Of a stretch of 64,000 nt of DNA, positions 12,221 to 23,172 are shown piece after piece. Positions within the stretch are counted from its first letter, which is position 1. Each line of letters begins with the position of its first letter. Origin of the DNA: Cristatella mucedo. Lineage: Eukaryota > Bryozoa > Phylactolaemata > Cristatellidae. Both the position numbers and the translations under genes were made by a program. The notes below the pieces were generated by a model. It had not been told where the DNA came from, searched no databases, and was given only the letters and a program-made list of their open reading frames with translations. The stretch lies in NCBI GenBank assembly GCA_009760855.2, contig WPIO01000080.1, positions 1,637,501-1,701,500 on the forward strand, read 5' to 3'.

Positions 12221-13905
12221 GTAGGTGTTGTGACTTGCAGGCGAGGCACACAGTGCTGGCGCCTACAGTTGGCGTTTCTTGAGCGTCGGCTGCTTGTCCA
12301 TCGTCTGCCCATGCCAAAGCAGCGATTGCTCGCAACAATGGATTCGACCGGTGCCAATCCGTGGACTATTGCTACGTTTCGCACAAAGCAGAGAGCGATT
12401 CTTAGTGTCATTCTGTGTGCTTTTGCGTGTCAGTCTAAGCATGATACTTTTGCACTCACGCACATTTCAATGTAAGCATGATACCTTGCTATTCATTAGC
12501 TGTAGGTCCAGCTTCTCTTGCGGAAGTCGTAAAGAGTCTGGGTAGGGATTTTTCGTTCTCATAAGGCGATATGCAAAAGACTTATTGTTATAGTATTTTA
12601 AGAGCCGTAGCAACTTGTTTATCTCCTGCAACTGGCACTAAAAATCATTACTTGCTACAGGGAACTCGCAGCCACAATCTGGACATTCAAGTGTGAGTGC
12701 GCCGTGGCGCCCAATGCTACCGCGGGCTAGCTAACACCAACAGCTCCTCAGACGGTATCATTATTTGAAGCTTTCTCAGCAGATAACTGAAATAATGGCC
12801 TGGAAATATAACATTGATGAATAAATAATTAACATATATATATATATATATATATTACAAAATGTAAAATGATAGAATTATAAATATCACAAATAATTGC
12901 CTTGGCGCCGCTCAGGCACAACCCCACATTTGGAGCACTCCAGCGACTCATGCAGGCAGACATGTGCGCACTTTAGAAGTCGCCATCCTGCTGTTTTGCC
13001 ACTTGGCTGGCTGCCGGCCGCATGATTCCAAGCCGCTCTCTCTTGCAGGCTCCTCTGCCGATGGCCCTGCTTTCCAGGCGGAGTATACGCCGAGGCACAC
13101 TGTAAGCGACATAGCAGATGAGAGCAGCAAACGGGGCAGTTCGGCAGCACCGCTGCCCGGCACCGCCGCTGCCCAGGCAACCACCGACTCGACCAAGTCG
13201 GCCACTCCAGCTACCGCCGGAAATCAGCAGGAAACTCCAGGTCGGAGCGCTGCAGCCGTAACGACCGCTTCTGGCATCGCGTCCGCCTAGGGGAAATCTC
13301 CTAATGCCGGCGGTCGAAGAGCCGTGGTCGAAGCCGGGGGGGGAAGCCTGAATCGGGAAGTGAGTGGCAGAGTGATGTAGTCGAATATACGGTGCCCCAC
13401 GTGCCTGGCAGACGACCAGCGGCTGCAGGCTTTCGAGCAGCCGTAGTCAGTAGCTGCCAGCAGCAGTCAGCTGGTAGCAGAACGGCACCGGTACAATAAT
13501 TGCCATATTTGTCTGCAATATGTCACAATGGCACAGCTCAATCGGTTGTCGAAGGGCACGCTTGTTGTAGTTTCTTGAAAACCTGAATGGCTTTCTGAGC
13601 TCAATCCATAGCCTTCATCTCACTTAACAAAGACAAAGTGAGAAAGACACTCGAATTTGAAGTGTGGTCGATGATGCAACTGGCTCAGGAGTAGCAGCAA
13701 GGGACAACTGCAAATGGTGAACAGGAGAAAGGAGACAGGGAAAGTGCAAAAAACTAACGATGCGATCTCTCCCCAGCCCGAGATTTGCAGAGCAAAAGCA
13801 TCATTACTAAAAGTATGTAGGGACGGAAAGGGTCAGGACCTGAGTGATGCAGCTCTAGTAGTAACTGTTTATAGATGCCAAGCCGTGGTGGCAGACATCA
13901 GAGTA

Positions 13906-13941
<36 letters not shown>

Positions 13942-14019
13942 CGACAGACAGACAGAGACAAAAGAGAGAGAGAGAGACACAGAGACAGACAGAGAGAGAA
14001 AGAGAGAGAGAGAGAAAGT

Positions 14020-14112
<93 letters not shown>

Positions 14113-15270
14113 AGAGAGGGCAGGACAGATGGTGAAGTGTTACGGTGTACCGTTTCAGGTGGCCACCCCATCCGCAGGCAGCAACCGACATTAGAGCGGC
14201 ATCAGGCGGCCAGTCCGGCGGCCGAGGCTTCGCTCCAGCCCAGCGGCCCGCAGCGCAGCGGCCAGCAAGTGATGCCCAGGAAGCACAGGGTGGTGCAGCT
14301 CGGAGGGCCGTGCTGCCAGTTCACGCTCGACAGGATCGTGTCATCGTCGCCATCTTCGATCGCCCTGACCGCCGATGGGCACGTGCTCTTGGCTGCCGGA
14401 CGCGACGGCCTGCTGGAGTACAGCGCCTCGGGCCGTCGGCTGAGCCAGTGGCACGACGCAGCGACGGTGCAGTGCGAGGTGACGCTGGTGAGCGTCCTGG
14501 AAGACGGCCGCGTCGGCGTGGCCGTAGCGCCGGCCGACTGCGTCGTGCTGCTTCGGCGCCACCCGGCGGCGGCGTGGAAGGAAGATTACCGGATCGGCCA
14601 CGGTCGGCTGCAGTCGACGCCGAGCGGCCTGTCGTTTTACGGAAATTTCGTCGCCGCGGCGACCAAATTGGCCGAAGGTGGCTGCCAGGCAGGCTGCTCG
14701 AGGCTGCTCGTCGTGTTTCCTTTGTCGGCTTCCGCCGCCGCCGACGGAGTCGGTGCGGCGGCGGCACACTTCGAGCGCGCGCTCGAATACGACGTCCAGA
14801 GTGTGGCCTTGACCCCGTGCACCGTCATCGTTGCCAGCAAAGACAGGGTGGCGTGCAGTAGCCATGCTGGCGCTGCTGCTGCTGCCGCCGCACATCGGCA
14901 GCCACGTTGGCTCGTCGAGGCTTACGGCTACCACGGCCTCGACGGCTGCGACTCGCCGCCGCCGCTGTGGCGGCGCGAGCTGGCCAGATCGGTCGCGAGC
15001 CTCTGCACGCCGCCTTCGGGCAGCGTCGTCTACCTGGCCACCACCAAGCGCGACGGCGGCTGCTCGGTCATGGCCATCAGCGGCGACGATGGTCGGACGT
15101 TGCAGAAAGTGCTCGCTATGGGCGGCGGAAGCTCGATCTCGAGCGGTCACGTGGGCAGGTGGGCAGCGGCAGCTCTGATGCTGCAGCTGCGAGCTGCCAC
15201 CTCCGCGCTGGCAGTCCTGTCGGCCGACGGTCTCACCGTCGCCGTGCACCCAATCACAGGCTGGGATTGA
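10921..15270 (+). CDS. TRIM-like gene A: RING, B-box, coiled coil, propeller-like C-terminus
   Basis: Predicted join of 10921-12220, 13049-13240 and 14159-15270, giving 867 residues; every junction is phase 1 with good GT/AG motifs. Order: short N-terminus, an Arg-Ala-Glu-Gln-Ser-rich repeat, RING (CxxC near 11197, C-x-H plus CxxC, terminal CPQC), B-box-type zinc region (HCDVC to the RDHKV histidine), a leucine/arginine/alanine-rich coiled coil, a Gln run, a linker, and a C-terminal region of repeated beta-strand-like blocks. RING-B-box-coiled-coil proteins are generally E3 ubiquitin ligases; the substrate is unknown. The paralogue on the opposite strand (gene B) shares linker and C-terminal domain. 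The start at 10921 is chosen because it is the only ATG in frame just before the RING that matches the short leader in gene B; an in-frame upstream ATG at 10711 is possible. The C-terminal fold (NHL- or WD40-like) is a guess from pattern. Confidence 0.75.
10974..11165 (+). repeat. 60-bp in-frame coding minisatellite
   Basis: Units 10981-11040 and 11041-11100 are identical except for one base, and a diverged third unit follows at 11101-11160. Each unit is itself made of gcagagcagagcc sub-repeats and encodes RAEQS-type peptides. The frame is kept, so length changes would alter protein length without frameshift. Confidence 0.9.
12900..13048. repeat. inverted-duplication arm (gene A side, intron 1 end)
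   Basis: Reading into exon 2 at 13049, this intron segment matches the reverse complement of 17359-17520 on the gene B side, including the 'ttggaatcatgcggccgg' area and 'ggcagacatgtg'. Similarity in intron as well as exon shows duplication of genomic DNA. Confidence 0.7.
13049..13240 (+). CDS. gene A exon 2: Ala/Ser/Thr-rich linker
   Basis: Acceptor 'ctctcttgcag' and donor 'aactccag|gtcgga', 192 nt, phase 1 on both sides. It encodes a low-complexity linker with the 'SATPATAGNQQET' block that is nearly identical in gene B. Read through, the frame meets a stop at 13288-13290, which supports the donor at 13241 even though it is not a strong consensus. Confidence 0.65.
13241..13510 (+). pseudogene. 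intronised remnant of coding sequence in gene A
   Basis: This part of gene A intron 2 aligns with coding DNA of gene B (the residues 'TAVEELRPKPG' and 'GGRPAAAG'), but here it contains in-frame stops and indels. It is best read as former exon now removed by splicing; see findings. Confidence 0.6.
13905..14118. repeat. (GA)n microsatellite inside gene A intron 2
   Basis: About 210 bp of GA with gaca interruptions, ending about 40 bp before the exon 3 acceptor. A long open frame crosses it, but splicing at 14159 in phase explains the gene better. Confidence 0.9.
14159..15270 (+). CDS. gene A exon 3: C-terminal propeller-like domain
   Basis: Acceptor 'ccgtttcag', starts with two bases completing the phase 1 codon, and ends at a TGA (15268-15270). 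After a short linker come successive blocks of the type 'SIALTADGHVLLAAGRDGLL', 'DGRVGVAVAP' and 'VVYLATTKRDGG', the small-hydrophobic/Gly/Asp rhythm of a beta-propeller. It aligns throughout with the gene B C-terminus ('NGNVVVAALKLGLIEYDASG' there). Confidence 0.75.
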
Positions 15271-15781
15271 GTAGCTCTGCCGAGGGTGTGGCGGCGGCAG
15301 CATGGGGTGGGTGTAGTACTGCGAACAACCAGGTAGGTGGCCTCAGGATTTCAGGGGAAATTAACTCCCCAAACTTGCAACTTACAAAGTACAGCTTAGA
15401 AATACAGCTTGGAACTTGCATAAGAATCGTTTTGTACGGACTGACGAGTTTGCTGCGTATGTGATTTGATAAGGCACGAATCGTATCGAAAAGTCGCTGT
15501 AAATTGTCAGAGTGAGTTGGCAGCAAGACACTCGCGACAAATGACAGTGCCTAGCAAGTGCTCGAACAATGCTGCTTATAATAAGGCTTCTTATAATTAT
15601 TAAAATAATGCACCTCGTGAATCAAAACTAATTCTGAAAATTGCACCGGAAGCACTGACCGACAAGCGGCCGACGAGTACAAGCCACACGGCCCGCTTAG
15701 GCGACAGCTGCAAGGCCGCATGAGCGACGACGCTCCGACGGGCCTGGGCGCCTCTGCACGCCCGGTGGCGCGCAAAGCGCA
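15271..15781. other. tail-to-tail intergenic region of genes A and B
   Basis: Only about 510 bp separate the two stop codons, so the 3' UTRs must be short or overlap. I see no AATAAA on the plus strand or TTTATT on it (for the minus-strand gene); variant poly(A) signals would be needed. Confidence 0.6.
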
Positions 15782-17358
15782 CTAGCCGAGAGGAAAGAGT
15801 GCGATTTCCATGGTCGCCGACATGACGGCTGCGGTAATCTGCAGTCCGACCTGGGCCAGCGACACGCGAAGCGGCATCTTGGGGGTGCTGCCGCCATACT
15901 TCTGCCGAGTCTCGAACAGGTCGCCGAGCTCGACGCCGTCGCGTGCTCGCACGGCGACCACGCGGCCGGCTTGCTGGTGCACCACGTAGAGCACGCCGGA
16001 GCTCGACGGCGGCGACGCGCACACGTCGACCGCCTCCGAGTCCCAGCCACAGCGCCACAGCCGCTGCCCGGCGCCGCCTCCGCACGCGAGACCGTAGGCG
16101 TCCACGACGAACTGCTGCCGGCCGCCGGCGGTGCGCTGCGTGTCGACGCTGACGACTGCGACGAGCTGAGGCGTGACGGCCACGGCCTGGATGGCGTAGC
16201 CGAGCGTGTCGCTGAGCGCCGACTCGCCGCTCTCGAGTCGCATGACGTCCAGGTACGGGCCCGGCGTCCACGAGCGGCGGACGGTGAGACACGAGCCGCG
16301 CACCTGCTCCGTAACCGTCTCAAGCGCGCCGGCCACGGCAAGCAGGCCGACGCACGCGGACACCCGGAACGGGGACGTGCGCAAGACGAAGCGCTGCGCT
16401 TCGGTCCACGAGCACTGAGGCGCCGCTGTCGCTGCTGCTGCAGCAGCAGCAGCGCGGTCGCTGGAGACGCGATCGCCACCGCCGTCGTCACGCTTGAGGA
16501 CGACAATCGATTGCGAGTCGACGAGGCCGACGGCGAGCAGACAGCGGCCGTCGCCGTCGTCGTCGCCGCTGCCCGGCAGCGCCTCGACGCTGCTCACCGT
16601 GTCGTCGTGACCCTCGTCGGTAGGCGGCGGCAGCCAGCGGCCGAGCTCGCGTCCCGACGCGTCGTACTCGATCAATCCCAGCTTGAGCGCTGCGACGACG
16701 ACGTTACCGTTGGACGCGACGGTCAGGTCGCGGCAGTCGTGAGAGACGCGAAAGACGCCGCTGGCGCGCCCGGCCGCGGCCGCGTAGCGGAGCCCTGACT
16801 GCTCCTCCTCTCCTTCCACCCCCTCCCCGGTGCGACTGCTACGGCTGCTGCCGCCGCACCTGCTGGCGGCGCCCTTCGGTGGCAGAGGCCCTGCGGCGCC
16901 GCCGATGCCATCGCGAAGCTGCGCGCCGCCTGAAAACGTCGCCGACGGCTTCGAGCCGGTGCCGTTCTGCTGCCGCTGCTGGCCAGCGAACTTCGGCAGT
17001 GGCGCGCCTGCAGCTGCCGGTCGTCCGCCAGGGGGCGCTGTGTCTTCGACTATGTCGTTCTGCACCAGGTTCTGCCAGTCGCCGCCCGATTCAGGGCGCC
17101 CCGGCTTCGGCCGCAGTTCTTCGACAGCCGTTGCTGCAGCGGGGAAATCAGCACTCGGCCGCTGAGTTTCCTGCTGATTTCCGGCGATCGCTGGAGTGGC
17201 CGACTTGGCCGAGTCGGCGGTTGCCTGGGCAGCGCCGGTGCAGGGCAATGCTGCCGAACCGCCGCTGCGCTGCTGGCCACTCTCGTCGTCTGCTATGTCG
17301 TTTACCATGTTCCTCGACGCATGCTTCGCTTCCGAAACATGGCTGGCGGCAGTGGAGC
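15782..17358 (-). CDS. gene B exon 2: linker and propeller-like domain
   Basis: Acceptor 'ctctcttgcag' identical to that of gene A exon 2; open for 525 codons including the TAG stop. It combines in one exon what gene A splits into exons 2 and 3. The linker is rich in Ala, Ser, Gly and Pro. The propeller-like part has blocks such as 'RDLTVASNGNVVVAALKLG' and 'FRVSACVGLLAVAGALE'. Confidence 0.75.
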
Positions 17359-17937
17359 CTGCAAGAGAGAGCAAGGCTTGGAATCATGCGGCCGGAAGCC
17401 AGCAAAATGGCAACACAGCGGGATGGCGACTTCCAAAGTGTGCACATGTCTGTCTGCCTGCATGAGTCGCTCGGGTGCTCGAAATGTGGGGCGGCTGAGC
17501 GGTGCCGAGGCAATGCCCAGGAAGCTGCAAACGGCGGAATGCAATAAAGAAACTAAAATAAATGTGAAAATGAAAAATGAATCTGTGGAAGAAACTGTTG
17601 TCGCGGGTTCCTAGGCACTAGGCATAGCAGGTGACAGGTGGCACTAGCAGCAGGTAGCAGCAGGTGACTGACTTTTTAGTGCAGGAGATGAAAAGCAGCA
17701 GTGGCTGCTTTTGCGCTGCCAAGGAAATGGAAATATTATTTACGGATATAATAATATTTATGCTGCTAAGGAAATAGAAAGAAATGATTGTATTAATAAA
17801 AATAATATACGGCTAAAAGTATTTTTAGCCGTTTTTAAAAATTTATTTTTATATAAAAATAGCCTTCAAATAGCTTTTGCTATGCTATAGCTTTTTATGC
17901 TATAAATAGCTTTTTATGCTATAAATAATTTTTTATG

Positions 17938-17971
<34 letters not shown>

Positions 17972-20093
17972 TATGCTGCTAAGGAGTTATAAATATTATT
18001 TACGGATATAATAATATTTATGCTGCTAAGGAAATGGAAAGAAATATTTTAATAGCCTTCCGCATATAACAACCTAAGAGAACAGAAAAATCTCTACCCA
18101 GTCACTTTTACGACTCCCCCAAGAGAAGCTTAACCTACAGTTAATGAATAGCAAGGCATCATGCTTACACGAAAATGTGCAAGCACTAAAAGTATTATGC
18201 TTGAACTGGCATGCAAAGGCACACAAAAAAGACACCAAGTACCACTGGCCATAGTAAGATGCACCGATTCACACGACAAGCACAGGCAAGTACACACGAA
18301 ATACTGAAATAGACACGACCGGAAGTTGACCACCGGATCTAAGGGAGAAGCTGAGCAGAACAGAGGCATCTCTAGCTGAGACTTCAATCATGCAATCATG
18401 GCAATGCAGGTGGTGACAGAAGCCCGAGGCGAGTTCCGGAATTTTGATGCATTCGAGCTACAGGATCGACGATCAAACGATTTAATTCAGTCGGCCGGGG
18501 ATGGGATGACTGGGTGCCGAGGATGAGGAACGAGTGGAGGACAGAGGACCACGGCGATCGGATGGCATAGGCTGAGACCATTGCTGAGTGCCAGTAAATC
18601 TCAGATAAAAGTGCTGGGACCAGAGCGCAGAAAGCAATTAGCAAAAGAAACGTCACCAAAAGCCAGCCCAACAGCAGCACGAAGCACAAGGCACGGTGGC
18701 CGATCCCTGCAGCATTGCACGGGCAAGGTCAAGGCACACGCACACGACCTGGCGGCATCGGCAGCATTACCTGCGGTTCGGTCCGTCGCCTCTGCTGCCA
18801 ACATCTCATCAGGCAGCGACGCTCCAACCAGGGCAAGGACCTCTTTCACGGCTCTGTGCAGCTTGAGCATGGCAGGGCGAAGGTCGCTGGCAGCAGCAGC
18901 AGGCTGCCGCTGCACACCGCTGGGCAGCGGCAGCAGCAGCGAGCCACCGCTGCTGCTGCCGTCGCCTCCGCCGAAGACGTCACCGTCGACCTGGGACATC
19001 GAGCGCTCGGCCTTGTCCTCGATGACGGCAAGGCGAGCGCTCACGACGCCCTCCTGATCGAGCACGCACAGGTCGTCGCCTGCGGCCATCACGGCGCCAC
19101 CGTAGGCGAGCGCCAGCCGCAGCTTGGGTCGCAGCGCGTCGATCCCGTTCAACGCGACCGACAGCGTCTGCTCGCGACGCACGCAGGCATCGCGGAGCAG
19201 CTCCAGAAGCCGCTCCACAGCGCCGACCTCCGCGCGCCGGCACCGGCGCGCCCTCGCCAGGTCGGCGAGCGCCCGAGCGGCTCGTTCGTCGAGCGAGCGC
19301 CGCGCGGCTTCGAGACGCTCGAGCCGACGGCCGACGCCGAGCCGCAGCTCCGCGGCCGCCGCAGAGCAGAGCGCCGAGCCCACACTGTGCTGCCGCTCCA
19401 GGCACTCGGTCCGGCAGGCTGAGCAGCAGAGGCGCTGGCACGCCGCGCAGTACGCATTGCAGGGGCTCTGCGCATGTCGGCTGCAGTGAGGCGCGGGGCG
19501 GCCGCCGTCGGCTCGCCGGCGGCGGCCGCTGCCGCGCCTGCCAGCTCGCTGACCGCGTGCAGCCTGTTGAACTTGCCGTGCCACGACGTGCATTCGTCGC
19601 ACATGTGCCGGCCGCACTGGGCGCACCACCAGCGGCCGCCGCACTCCTTGCCGTCCTCGCTGCAAGGACCGCATGGCGGCAGCGACCGCCGGGTCGACGT
19701 GGCGGCGGAGGAGGCTGCAGACGTTACGGTGGTGGCGGCGGCGGCGGAAGCAGTCCTCGGCAGCATGGCGGACACGAGCGCGCTGCTGCTGCTGCTACGG
19801 CGGCGGCTCGACCTCGAAAGGTCACCGGCCGGCTCGTCGCAGACGGGGCAGCTCGGACCAGAGAAGTCAGCTGCGGCGGCAGCAGCGGCAGAGGCTGCTG
19901 CCGCCGCCGCGGCGGCCAGGGCATCGCAGCACTTGGAGCAGCAGCTGTCCAGGCACGCAAGCAGCGCGGGCTCGCCGCCGCTGCCGACCTCGCCCAGTAG
20001 TCGACCACCGCAGCGGCAGCAGGTGCACAGCAGCAGCACGTCCTCTTCGCTCAGACCGCCAGCCGCCGCCTCCAAATCCGACTGCGAGGGCAT
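15782..20093 (-). CDS. TRIM-like gene B: RING-like, two B-boxes, coiled coil, propeller-like C-terminus (frame broken)
   Basis: Paralogue of gene A on the opposite strand. Predicted exons are 20093-18771 and 17358-15782. The order is a RING-like cysteine cluster, alanine-rich spacer, B-box 1 (CGPC to WHGKFNRLH), B-box 2 (CSRH to ECLERQH), coiled coil with Leu/Arg/Ala heptads, linker, and C-terminal propeller-like domain ending in LFPLG and TAG. The frame changes by one between B-box 1 and B-box 2 (about 19485-19545), so the gene as read is not one open frame; I do not see an intron that repairs it. The RING-like region has Asp where gene A has the ligand His. Either a pseudogene, a gene with an error in this GC-rich stretch, or a real frameshift variant. 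The donor at the end of exon 1 and the acceptor of exon 2 are intact and phase 1, as in gene A. Confidence 0.65.
17359..17520. repeat. inverted-duplication arm (gene B side, intron 1 end)
   Basis: Partner of 12900-13048. Together with the flanking exons the recognisable intron-plus-linker similarity covers at least about 340 bp. Confidence 0.7.
17717..18047. repeat. direct repeat pair with TA-rich middle
   Basis: About 66 bp at 17717-17784 ('aaatattatttacggatata' block with 'gctgctaaggaaatgg') is repeated at 17981-18047. Between them lie 'tatgctataaatagcttttt' sub-repeats and a TA run (17939-17970). It lies in gene B intron 1. Confidence 0.8.
18771..20093 (-). CDS. gene B exon 1: RING-like and B-boxes, frameshifted
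   Basis: Start ATG at 20093-20091, 22 residues before the first cysteine pair; an upstream in-frame ATG at 20210 is possible. Donor 'accgcag|gtaatg', phase 1. RING-like ligands are CCRC, CLDSCC, SKC and CPVC, so the C-x-H histidine is Asp. The first frame carries RING and B-box 1; the second frame carries B-box 2 and the coiled coil. Confidence 0.65.
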
Positions 20094-20249
20094 CGCGGCC
20101 GCATGCCTCGCTACGTGCGTCTCGAGCGTGCGTCGCCGGCTGCAAATAGGCAAAAGCGGCGAGGTTCTGCCGGTGAGTGAGCGAGCGATGGAATGTGCCG
20201 GCAGCAGCATGGGGTGAGGGCGCGCGCTTGCTGGTCACCCCCCTGCGTC

Positions 20250-21210
20250 AGACACCGTGGCAGCCAGCGTGGTGCGACCAGCAGGTGGCGGCGGCACACT
20301 GTCGGGACAGGTCTTGCCATCTTCGGTTCGAGGCCCAAAAGAACCAGGGGACAGGCACGGGCTGGGCTGCTGTTGCCCGTGCTTTTCCAGACGCGCTGCT
20401 GCACCATGTCCTGTCGAGATTATCCCCCCCAGGCAGGGGGGCGGCGTGCACGACCTCACCACGCCTCAAATCCTGTCGGCATGCTGCGGTGCTACATCGT
20501 GGTCGTGGTATTGCCCACTGAGAGCGAGCATAGGCAAAATAAAAATATTACAATAATACTAATATTAAGAATAATAATAATAACAACAAGTAACAGTAGT
20601 AACATTAATATTGCGACAGTGGACAGAGGGTGCAGCGGAGATGTGATGGCAAAAAGGACAAGCTCGTGCCCAGCCTCCTAAGCATAGGCATAGACACGAT
20701 AAAAAGTAATAATAACAGTAACATGTTATCCGGTTCGCCTAAATGAGAACAGGTTAGGACGCTGGCCAGCACATCTGCTGGTCACCAGAGAAGTTGGTCA
20801 ACAGCAAAAAAATCACAAGTCAAATTTGTAAAATCCGACCAGAGAACGCACACGAATACAAAGCTACATAACACAATGGAGTCGGTCATATCATCTACTG
20901 CAGCTGAGCTATGCTCTATGTTGATCAACGTTAGCTGAGTGAAAAGCTTGGAAGCATAAGCTGCAAGCTGCATAGGAAATGTGAAGAAATTCAAGGCCAA
21001 ACAAGCCAAGCTGCAGAGCTTTGCGCGATGAGAAGGCATCTTACAACAAGGGCAGACAGTTACTTCAAGGACAGAGCTACGGCAATTTAAGCACCATGTC
21101 ACAAATGCAGGGACAAAGGTGGCTGCATTTTAGACCTTATCACAATATGCCCATATTGCTGCAATAAAAACATATAATAATAAAAAAGTTATAATAATAA
21201 AAGGGAAAAA
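20250..21210. other. stretch without recognisable gene
   Basis: 5' flank of gene B. GC-rich to 20520, then AT-rich with aataat runs. No supported coding region. Confidence 0.4.
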
Positions 21211-21212
21211 TA

Positions 21213-21340
21213 GACAAGGCTAGCTTATTTAGCAGCCTAGTCAGTATAGTGGCAGAAGAGTTTTCATGGCTACACTTGCACGCCCTACAATAAAAGATCC
21301 CCCACAATAAAGGATCGCCCCACAATAAAGGATCGCCTCA
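21213..21340 (-). mobile_element. tRNA-derived SINE, 3' part
   Basis: Reverse-oriented copy of the SINE at 56096: 'agcagcct', 'gcagaagag', 'atggctac' and 'aaaggatcgcc' occur in the expected reversed order. It runs directly into the palindrome at 21339-21390 that contains its box B. Confidence 0.65.
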
Positions 21341-21390
21341 TTACAGGACTCGAACCCACGACCTAGGTCGTGGGTTCGAGTCCTGTAATG
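21339..21390. repeat. perfect 52-bp palindrome made of SINE box B sequence
   Basis: Positions 21339-21364 are the exact reverse complement of 21365-21390 with no spacer. Each arm contains the promoter box B core 'ggttcgagtcc'. Confidence 0.95.
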
Positions 21391-21795
21391 AATATTAATT
21401 ATAATAATAGTAAATTATTATTATAATGATTATCATGTAATGATTATATTCGATCACCTCTTGGGCTAAGACCCAATGGCGAATGCTACCTACCAGCAAA
21501 GGGGTCACGTAGGGTCGTGTCAGGATCACTCAGCATAAGATCATTTCGGTACGGGTCTCCCACAATTCCAGGCAGATGTTTTACGTGATGCAGACTGAAC
21601 CATTTTTGAGTATCAGGCTATCTATTTTCTTGAGTGAAATTAGGTTGGATTTCCTGTCAGTCAAATTAAGAAGGTCGCTGCCATCTAAGCAAAGATTACA
21701 ACAATATAACCTGCTAGGAATCTGAGAAATTTCGGGGTGCATGAATGGGGGGGGGGGTAGGATTTGAGCAGAAGCAAAACTGGTTAGGTCCAGCA

Positions 21796-21912
21796 GTCAA
21801 GGTGCTTGCCCTGACCAAGGTCTGGCTGAGATCGTGGGCTCGAGCCCCGAGGCATATGCGAAGCACCTGAATAGAGATTAAGTTCTCTTGGGGGCTATAC
21901 AAATTTATTATA
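21796..21912 (+). mobile_element. second SINE-like element with LINE-type 3' tail
   Basis: Has a box B-like 'gtgggctcgagccc', then 'ggcatatgcgaagcacctg', 'agagattaagttctct' and 'gggggctatacaaat'. The last part matches the 3' end of the CR1/L2-like LINE ('agagattaagttctctgagggcgctttatcaa'). A second copy lies at 39160-39262. Confidence 0.6.
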
Positions 21913-22029
21913 TATGTAATTATATTTAAAACTGACACATCTGTACTGAAATGAAAATCCAACATTGTGCTTGGGGATGGTGCTTGTGACACGAAAGGTA
22001 GAAATTATGAACACATCGAACTGTTATCA

Positions 22030-23172
22030 TGACATATTTTCGAGGAGCTGATGTACTTCGATGGCTTTCTGGGTAACCAGAAAGGGTTCAGGTCCTATCT
22101 CATTGAGAGACTCCAGAGTGTTGATGTGAATGGACAAAGATCATCTGAGGAATCCCTGAAATATGGGGTACCTCAGGGCTCCATGGTAGGTCCAGTTCTT
22201 TTCACATTATTTACTCTCCCTCTTGCCGATGTGATTGCCAAGCATAATCTGGGCTTTCCCTTTTATGCAGATGACATTCAGTTGTACCTTTGCTTTTATC
22301 CCTCCCAGCCCTTGGGCACGTCAAATTCTCTCAACTCCCTTGCTGACATCTGCACATGGATGGCAGAAAGTTTTCTCGAATTAAATGACAATACAACTAA
22401 CTTACTAGTTACGAGCAAACCAAGTCTGATTCAGAAATTGGAAAGGCTGACGATCAAAATCGGCTCTGCCAGCATATCTCCTGTTGAATCTACACGAAAT
22501 CTAGGTGCCCTGTTCCAAAGTGACCTTTCATCAGACGACCACATCAGCTACCCAGTCAAGTCTGCCCACTTTCAGCTACATAACATTGCTAAAATTCGGG
22601 CTTGTTTAGACAGGGACACCATATCTAAGTTGGTCCGTGCATTTGTGACATCCTGTCTTGACTTCTGTAACTCACTGCTTGCTGGCCTACCGGCATGTGC
22701 AATCAGGTGCTTACAGCTGGTCAAATCCTGCAGCTAGGCCACTGTCGTGAGTGTCACAGTTGCTACATCACACCACTTCTCATCGACCTGCACTGGCTCC
22801 ATGTCAAGAAATCGACTGCAAGACTGCATCGACTTCAAGGTTTTGTCACTCCCTTTCAGGTCCCTTCATTCTTTGGCTCCAGCCTAGCTATGAGATCTTC
22901 TCCCCCACCAGGCTAAGCATCATTCCACACGATTTCGGAATCCAAGTATTTAACTATACCTCGTACACACCTCAAATCCTTTGGAGACAGTGAATTTAGT
23001 TCGTATGCTCCCAAAGTCTGGAAATCAGGCCCGACCTGCGTCGCGACATCTCCTGACTTGTCCACATTTAAAACGAAACTAAAAACACCTGTTTATGACA
23101 GCCTTTACTGGGTCCCTGGGATTCGTGAGTTCTCTGAGGGAGCTTTATCAAATATATTATTATTATTAACCA
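22030..23172 (+). mobile_element. CR1/L2-like LINE, 5'-truncated, with reverse transcriptase motifs
   Basis: A frame of 228 codons (22051-22737) holds the reverse transcriptase blocks '[13 protein letters not shown]' and 'YADDIQLYL' (catalytic Asp pair), followed by the ORF2 C-terminal region '[12 protein letters not shown]'. It stops early at 22735. The remaining C-terminal homology continues in shifted frames to about 23110, then the 3' end motif and an (att)n tail at about 23160. This is the most complete copy in the window; no endonuclease domain remains. Inactive. Confidence 0.9.

Noticed and set aside
10740-12338. Long minus-strand frames opposite gene A exon 1
   Set aside because: Shadows of the GC-rich RING/coiled-coil exon; translations are Cys/Arg/Ala-rich without motifs.
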